A stretch of DNA of 10,675 nucleotides from Flavobacterium sp. (GTDB lineage Bacteria; Bacteroidota; Bacteroidia; Flavobacteriales; Flavobacteriaceae). Shown here piece after piece: positions 6,727 through 10,675 of this stretch (position 1 is the stretch's first letter; each line of letters begins with the position of its first letter). Where the stretch lies: NCBI GenBank assembly GCA_012032075.1, contig JAAURU010000080.1:1-10675 (forward strand). Direction: 5' to 3'. Position numbers and translations under genes: made by a program. The notes under the pieces are model-generated. The model was given only the letters and a program-made list of their open reading frames with translations, did not search any database and was not told the DNA's origin.

Positions 6727-6761
6727 AAAAAAAGATTTTCAGTAAATGAAAATCTTTTTTT
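6727..6761. terminator. Strong bidirectional terminator
   Basis: A perfect 15-bp stem (6727-6741 with 6747-6761, core AAAGATTTTCA / TGAAAATCTTT) with a 5-base loop GTAAA. T runs follow on both strands, so it can end both the secreted-protein gene and the convergent coiled-coil gene whose stop is at 6772. Confidence 0.85.
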
Positions 6762-6771
6762 ATTTTTAAAA

Positions 6772-7495
6772 TTATAATTCAATAATTTTCAATTTTGCTT
6801 TTAATTCTTTTAATATAGTTGCAATATAATTTGAAGAATTTGTAATTATTAAAGATGTCGAATTTGTATTTTTTAAATTATTCAAAAGTTTTTCATAAGA
6901 GCTATTAACATTAATTATAGTATTTAATTCAATTATTAAATTTTGATCATTTATAGAAAGACTTGAAATGTTTTTATTGTTTTGAATTTCAATAATATCA
7001 TTTTTATTATTTTCCATTAAAGCAATTTCATTTTTAAGTCGTAAAGTGTTTAAATCACTATCAAAATTGGTTATTAGTTTTTGAATTTCATCATCATTAC
7101 TAACAGTTGTATTATGTGTTTTTTTTGAAATATTTTGAAAATTTAAATTAAAATTATTGGCTTGAAAGTTTATTTCCTTTACTTTCGATTTATTTAATTT
7201 TTTATAAAAATCAATTATTTCTTTTTTTTCAGTTGTAATTATATTTTTAGTCTTTTAATTTCAAATTCTAAAATTGTTATATAGTTATTAAGTTCAGTGA
7301 TTATATCATTTGGACTAAGAGGTTTTTCAGAATTTTGAGAAGTGTTTTTATCTTCAACGTTTTTTTAATTAATAAGTAGTCTAAAATAGGATTATTTGAA
7401 ACACTCATTAGTGATTCAGTTTTTATTGTGTTTTTAAAATCATTATCTTTTGATTTACTTACTAAGTAATTAATAATAAAATTTAATGGATTCAT
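6772..7495 (-). CDS. Unrecognised coiled-coil protein, frameshifted twice
   Basis: As written there are open pieces at 7495-7301 and 7017-6772 separated by frame changes. Adding one A in the run complementary to 7360-7366 and one in the run complementary to 7244-7248 gives a single frame of about 241 residues from the ATG at 7495. The joining parts read KKNVEDKNTSQNSEKPLSPNDIITELNNYITILEFEIKRLK, then NIITTEKKEIIDFYKKLNKS. The N-terminus (NPLNFIINYLVSKSKDNDF) may be an amphipathic helix. The middle and end are rich in Lys, Asn, Glu, Ile and Leu with heptad-like helices, and there is no signal peptide or membrane segment. I do not recognise a family. The ATG lies at the 3' end of the potassium channel gene and, after repair, overlaps its stop as ATGA, so the two are probably co-translated and this protein may be a cytoplasmic partner of the channel (inference only). 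Confidence 0.6.
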
Positions 7496-7859
7496 ACTTT
7501 TGTTTCTTTTTTTGATGCTTCTTTTTCAAAGCTTTTTGTTTCAGTATTTCTTTACGCTCTTTATATTTCATGTGAGTATAATGGTGTTGAATTGTATTTA
7601 TAAAACTAAGAATCATTCCTATTCCTACAATAATATATAAAACGGTGAATAATTTTCCTCCATCTGTTTTTGGAGCAAAATCTCCATAACCTATGGTAGT
7701 TAATGTTACCACTGAAAAATAGAGTGAGTCAATTATACTCCAACCTTCTAAATAATGATAGGTTATTGTTCCTATTAATACAATCATTATCGTAGTGATT
7801 AATAAATCTCTATACTCATCATCTTCTAAAAAAGAAATCATTGTTCTGTAGAAAAACAT
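7470..7859 (-). CDS. Two-TM potassium channel (Ion_trans_2)
   Basis: A short channel subunit with TM1 around residues 19-36, pore helix and selectivity filter TTIGYGD at 54-60 (the potassium-channel signature), and TM2 around 68-90. A basic helical tail of about 30 residues follows (HMKYKERKEILKQKALKKKHQKKK). It resembles KcsA-like pore subunits and should form a tetramer in the inner membrane; there is no RCK/TrkA domain. The written frame ends at 7470 and overlaps the next gene by 26 bp. If one A were missing from the run complementary to 7507-7513, the end would instead be HQKKETKV with a TGA at 7494-7492 overlapping the ATG of the coiled-coil gene, 122 residues in all. I think this is likelier, given the pattern elsewhere in the window. 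Confidence 0.88.
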   Translation of the reverse strand: MFFYRTMISFLEDDEYRDLLITTIMIVLIGTITYHYLEGWSIIDSLYFSVVTLTTIGYGDFAPKTDGGKLFTVLYIIVGIGMILSFINTIQHHYTHMKYKERKEILKQKALKKKHQKKKQKYESIKFYY

Positions 7860-7941
7860 AACTTTAAATATTTAGTCTTCTAAAATACAAATTTTATTTA
7901 TATTTATGATTTGTTTAAGAAATTAAGCTTATGAAATAACG

Positions 7942-7949
7942 TAATTTTG
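7942..7949 (+). promoter_or_regulatory. Possible -7 element of the glutathione peroxidase gene
   Basis: TAATTTTG matches TAnnTTTG fully and lies 15 bp before the ATG at 7965, in the 105-bp gap between divergent genes. I see no TTG at the usual 19-21 bp upstream, so the call rests on the -7 box alone. Confidence 0.35.
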
Positions 7950-7964
7950 AAATAAAAATAGAAT

Positions 7965-8549
7965 ATGCGCAAAATTTTAATTATTTCTGTGTTTTCATTG
8001 TTTATAATGAATTTTTCTCAAGCACAATCCAAAAAGAAATCTAATACAAAAACTAAAACAATGAAAGAAACTATATATCAATTTAAAGTGGAAGATATTG
8101 AAGGGAATTCTTTCGATTTTTCAACTTTAAAAGGTAAAAAAATAATGGTGGTTAACACAGCTTCAAAATGTGGATTAACACCTCAATATAAGGATTTAGA
8201 AGCGTTATATAGTAAGTATAAAGACAGTGATTTTGTAATTGTTGGCTTTCCTGCAAATAACTTTGGTTCACAAGAGCCCGGAACAAATGAAGAAATTGCT
8301 ACTTTTTGCGAACGTAATTATGGAGTTAGTTTTCCAATGATGAGTAAAATTTCAGTGAAAGGAGATGATATGCATCCTTTATATCATTTTTTAACTGAAA
8401 AAAGTAAAAACGGATTAGAAGACAGTCAAGTGGAATGGAATTTTCAAAAATATTTGATTAATGAAAACGGTGAACTAGAAAATGTGATTTCTCCAAGAGT
8501 TTTACCAACGGATGCTTCTGTTGTTGATTGGATTGAAAATAAAAAATAA
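7965..8549 (+). CDS. Glutathione peroxidase-like thiol peroxidase, exported
   Basis: A 194-residue protein with all main glutathione peroxidase motifs: NTASKCGLTPQY with the peroxidatic residue as Cys69 rather than selenocysteine, GFPANNFGSQEPG with Gln103, and EWNFQKYLI with Trp158 and Asn159, together the catalytic tetrad. Cys115 in FCERNYGVSFP lies 46 residues after the peroxidatic Cys, the spacing seen for the resolving Cys in thioredoxin-dependent members (Drosophila Cys45/Cys91). It therefore probably uses a thioredoxin-like reductant rather than glutathione. The usual cytosolic start corresponds to Met33 (MKETIYQFKVED); here a 20-residue signal peptide ending SQA and a basic linker precede it, indicating export to the periplasm or the membrane. 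It reduces hydrogen and lipid peroxides. It is monocistronic with its own terminator. Confidence 0.93.
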   Translation: MRKILIISVFSLFIMNFSQAQSKKKSNTKTKTMKETIYQFKVEDIEGNSFDFSTLKGKKIMVVNTASKCGLTPQYKDLEALYSKYKDSDFVIVGFPANNFGSQEPGTNEEIATFCERNYGVSFPMMSKISVKGDDMHPLYHFLTEKSKNGLEDSQVEWNFQKYLINENGELENVISPRVLPTDASVVDWIENKK

Positions 8550-8564
8550 AACCCTTTGAAATAA

Positions 8565-8614
8565 AAAAAACTTCACATCATTTTTACAATAGTAATTATA
8601 ATGTGAAGTTTTTT
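8565..8614 (+). terminator. Terminator after the glutathione peroxidase gene
   Basis: A perfect 14-bp stem AAAAAACTTCACAT (8565-8578) with ATGTGAAGTTTTTT (8601-8614) and a 22-base AT-rich loop. The stem ends in a T run, and it lies 16 bp after the stop. Confidence 0.75.
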
Positions 8615-8670
8615 ATTGGTACACTACTAATTTAGTTACATTAAAATAGTATAATACATTTCCAACTTTT

Positions 8671-8678
8671 TACCTTTG
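8671..8678 (+). promoter_or_regulatory. Possible -7 element of the menD promoter
   Basis: TACCTTTG fits TAnnTTTG fully and lies 44 bp before the menD start, downstream of the previous terminator. No clear TTG is seen at the expected -33 position. Confidence 0.4.
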
Positions 8679-8722
8679 TAGCTGGAATTTGTTGTTCCAA
8701 AAGCAAATTTTAATAGATAAAA

Positions 8723-10393
8723 TTGACACATCAAAATAAATATCCAAAAATACCTCTTGCACAAAGCTTACTTGAGATTTGTAAAAACAAAGGAGTAAAG
8801 CACATTGTTATTTCACCAGGTTCTAGAAACGCTCCTCTAACAATAGGTTTTGCAAGTAATTCTTTTTTCAAATGTTATAGTATTGCAGATGAAAGATGTG
8901 CTGCTTTTTTTGCTTTGGGTTTAGCTCAACAACTAAATGAACTTGTAGCTGTGGTTTGTACTTCTGGTTCGGCAGTTTTAAATTATTATCCGGCTGTTGC
9001 AGAAGCTTTTTACAGCCAAATTCCTTTAGTAATTATAAGTACAGATAGACCTCATGATAAAATTGATATTGGAGACGGACAAACCATTCGTCAAGAAAAT
9101 GTTTTTGCTAATCATATTATAAATAGTGCAAATTTAACCGAATTAGCTTCAGAAGAAAACGATATTGCTATTCAATATGCATTACAATTGGCTTTAAGCC
9201 AAAAAGGGCCAGTTCATATTAATGTTCCTTTTGAAGAACCTTTGTATGAAACTACTACTGAAATTTTGGTACAACCAAAATGCATTCAATTCAATACACC
9301 AAAAGAAAAAACATTTGTGTTAAAAGAGGAATATATTTCCAAATGGAATACAAGTAAAAAGAAATTAATTTTAGTTGGTGAAAGTAAACCAAATGCAATT
9401 GAACAAACTATTATTGATGAATTAGCTGAAGATAATTCGGTTGTTATAATGATTGAAAAAACATCAAATTTACATCATGCTAGTTTTGTTGCCAATATTG
9501 ATACAGTTATTACTCCTTTTAAATCAGATGATTTTGAGTATTTCAAACCAGATATTTTACTAACTTTTGGAGGAATGGTTGTTTCCAAACGAATAAAAGC
9601 ATTTCTTAGAAAATACAAATCAAATGAACACTGGCATGTTGATACATTAAGAGCTTATAATACGTATGGTTGTCTTACCAAACATTTTGAAGTAGATATC
9701 CAAACCTTTCTAGAACAAATTCTTGCCAATAAAATTTTAATTGAAACAGATTATAATACTAAAATGCAAGAAATTATTCATTTAAGAAAAACTAAATCAA
9801 AAACATATATGGAAAACATTCCTTTTTCCGATTTTAAAGTTTTTGATGCAATTATTAAAAAACTACCTAAAGGTTGCCAATTACAAGTTAGCAATAGTTC
9901 TGCTATTCGCTATTTACAATTATTAGATATTGATGAATCAATTACTGTATTTTGTAATAGAGGAACCAGTGGAATTGACGGAAGTACTTCAACCGCAATA
10001 GGAGCTGCTGTTGCCTCAAATAGACAAACGGTTTTTATTACAGGTGATATTAGCTTTTTTTATGATAGTAATGCGCTATGGAATTCTTATGTTCCAAAAA
10101 ACTTTAAAATTATTTTAGTTAATAATGGTGGTGGTGGTATTTTTAGAATTTTACCAGGTCACGAAGAAAATGAAGTTTTTAATACATTCTTTGAAACTTC
10201 ACATGTTTTAGATGCTTCTCATTTAGCTAAGATGTTTCATTTTAATTATCAATGTTGTACAAATTTTGAAGAATTAGAGAATAATTTCATTACTTTTATT
10301 AATGATAATAATATGCCTAGTCTATTGGAAATAAAGACTCCTGAGAAATTAAATGATAAAATTTTATTGGATTATTTTAAAAATTTAAAATAA
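8723..10393 (+). CDS. menD: 2-succinyl-5-enolpyruvyl-6-hydroxy-3-cyclohexene-1-carboxylate synthase (MenD)
   Basis: A full-length 556-residue thiamin-diphosphate enzyme that joins isochorismate and 2-oxoglutarate (with loss of CO2) in menaquinone synthesis, in the cytoplasm. The N-terminal domain has VISPGSRNAP at 29-38, ADERCAAFFALGLA with Glu57 as the expected cofactor-activating glutamate, TSGSAVLNYYPAVAEA at 80-95, and STDRPHD followed by DGQTIRQENVF at 106-128. The C-terminal cofactor domain has NRGTSGIDGSTSTAIGAA at 412-429 and GDISFFYDSNALWN with VNN near 441-468, the GD...N thiamin/Mg motif. The start appears to be TTG at 8723: a stop (TAG, 8714) lies just upstream in frame and the next Met is far inside the conserved domain. 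The following gene belongs to DUF2853, a neighbour often found between menD and menB in Flavobacteria. No frameshift is seen in this gene. Confidence 0.97.
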   Translation: MTHQNKYPKIPLAQSLLEICKNKGVKHIVISPGSRNAPLTIGFASNSFFKCYSIADERCAAFFALGLAQQLNELVAVVCTSGSAVLNYYPAVAEAFYSQIPLVIISTDRPHDKIDIGDGQTIRQENVFANHIINSANLTELASEENDIAIQYALQLALSQKGPVHINVPFEEPLYETTTEILVQPKCIQFNTPKEKTFVLKEEYISKWNTSKKKLILVGESKPNAIEQTIIDELAEDNSVVIMIEKTSNLHHASFVANIDTVITPFKSDDFEYFKPDILLTFGGMVVSKRIKAFLRKYKSNEHWHVDTLRAYNTYGCLTKHFEVDIQTFLEQILANKILIETDYNTKMQEIIHLRKTKSKTYMENIPFSDFKVFDAIIKKLPKGCQLQVSNSSAIRYLQLLDIDESITVFCNRGTSGIDGSTSTAIGAAVASNRQTVFITGDISFFYDSNALWNSYVPKNFKIILVNNGGGGIFRILPGHEENEVFNTFFETSHVLDASHLAKMFHFNYQCCTNFEELENNFITFINDNNMPSLLEIKTPEKLNDKILLDYFKNLK

Positions 10394-10471
10394 AGTCATA
10401 CTTTTATAAGTGATTCTTGCGTTTAATAGTAGGAAATTATATAACCAATAAACAATTAAATAAACAAAATT

Positions 10472-10675
10472 ATGAGTAAAAGAGACGAACTAATTACTAA
10501 GTACGCAGCAGATTTAAAAGAAAAATGTGGAGTAACTCCAGATATGGATTTTTTAACAAAAGTAACTATAGGTTGTGGGCCATCAATTTATAATGCAGAT
10601 TCTTCTACGGTATCAGGTTCTGATGAAAAAGAATTAGCCACTGTTAAAATAATTTTTAATTAAAAGTTAGGTTTA
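10472..10675 (+). CDS. DUF2853 family protein, N-terminal part (broken near the window end)
   Basis: The product begins SKRDELITKYAADLKEKCGVTPDMDFLTKVTIGCGPSIYNADSSTVSGSDEKELATVK, a clear DUF2853 sequence (usually about 110 residues, function unknown). As written it ends at a TAA (10661-10663) after only 63 residues. The expected continuation is NNFLIKKLGL. It is recovered by adding one A to 10646-10649, one T to 10653-10657 and one A to 10662-10665; the last codons (AAG TTA GGT TTA) then read KLGL and the gene runs off the window. Because three bases are missing, the frame before and after is the same and only the shifted stretch makes the stop. It begins 78 bp after menD with no terminator between, so it may be co-transcribed. 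Confidence 0.85.

Noticed and set aside
6543..6782. Minus-strand open frame of 79 codons
   Set aside because: It overlaps the secreted-protein gene on the other strand and crosses the strong terminator; it has no family features.
7888..7914. Loose inverted repeat ACAAAT...ATTTGT between the divergent channel and peroxidase genes
   Set aside because: The arms are only 6 bp in very AT-rich DNA with a 15-base spacer; chance explains it and no second copy was noticed.
1..10675. CRISPR array, tRNA, rRNA, insertion sequence or phage att site
   Set aside because: I saw no regularly spaced direct repeats, no tRNA-like cloverleaf, no transposase coding and no matching terminal repeats.

Overview
The window looks like chromosomal DNA from a low-GC member of the Flavobacteriaceae (Bacteroidota). 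The evidence is the very AT-rich composition, the lack of strong Shine-Dalgarno sites, promoter-like TAnnTTTG (-7) and TTTG (-33) elements, a menD/DUF2853 pair, and protein types familiar from Flavobacterium-like genomes. No rRNA, tRNA, CRISPR array or insertion sequence was seen.

Layout: (1) The 3' end of a UbiA-like membrane protein gene (1-294, +) converges on a lipoprotein gene with polysaccharide-lyase-like motifs (384-1160, -). The lipoprotein gene has a well-formed Bacteroidota promoter with a LacI/PurR-type palindrome just downstream of it. (2) A secreted YD-repeat-like protein gene (1483-2332, +) is broken by two frameshifts. (3) A minus-strand operon runs from 6116 down to 2369: GbsR/MarR regulator, small membrane protein, DUF2071 protein, DCC thiol-oxidoreductase with a membrane tail, TIGR01777 sugar-nucleotide-epimerase-like protein, and SRPBCC protein. 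Two copies of the same 26-bp inverted repeat (9-bp arms, 8-bp spacer) lie before and after the regulator gene and are good candidates for its operators. (4) A small secreted His/Tyr/Lys-rich protein gene (6245-6724, +) converges on a two-gene minus-strand unit: a 2-TM potassium channel followed by an unrecognised coiled-coil protein (7859 down to 6772). (5) On the plus strand come a secreted Cys-type glutathione peroxidase (7965-8549), menD of menaquinone synthesis (8723-10393), and the start of a DUF2853 gene that runs off the window.

The main property of the window is that many genes are interrupted by single-base losses, nearly all in A or T runs. I count about a dozen, always minus one base. 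Adding one base at each site restores full-length proteins (YD-like, SRPBCC, TIGR01777, DUF2071, coiled-coil, DUF2853), often with tidy ATGA overlaps or neat stops. This points to homopolymer under-calling in the sequence rather than decaying genes, so the frameshifted entries are annotated as restored genes.

Functionally, the best supported assignments are MenD, glutathione peroxidase, the K+ channel, the GbsR regulator, the DCC protein and the TIGR01777 protein. The role of the regulator's operon is not known from the sequence. The candidate new biology is its duplicated operator and the LacI-type control of the lyase-like lipoprotein.
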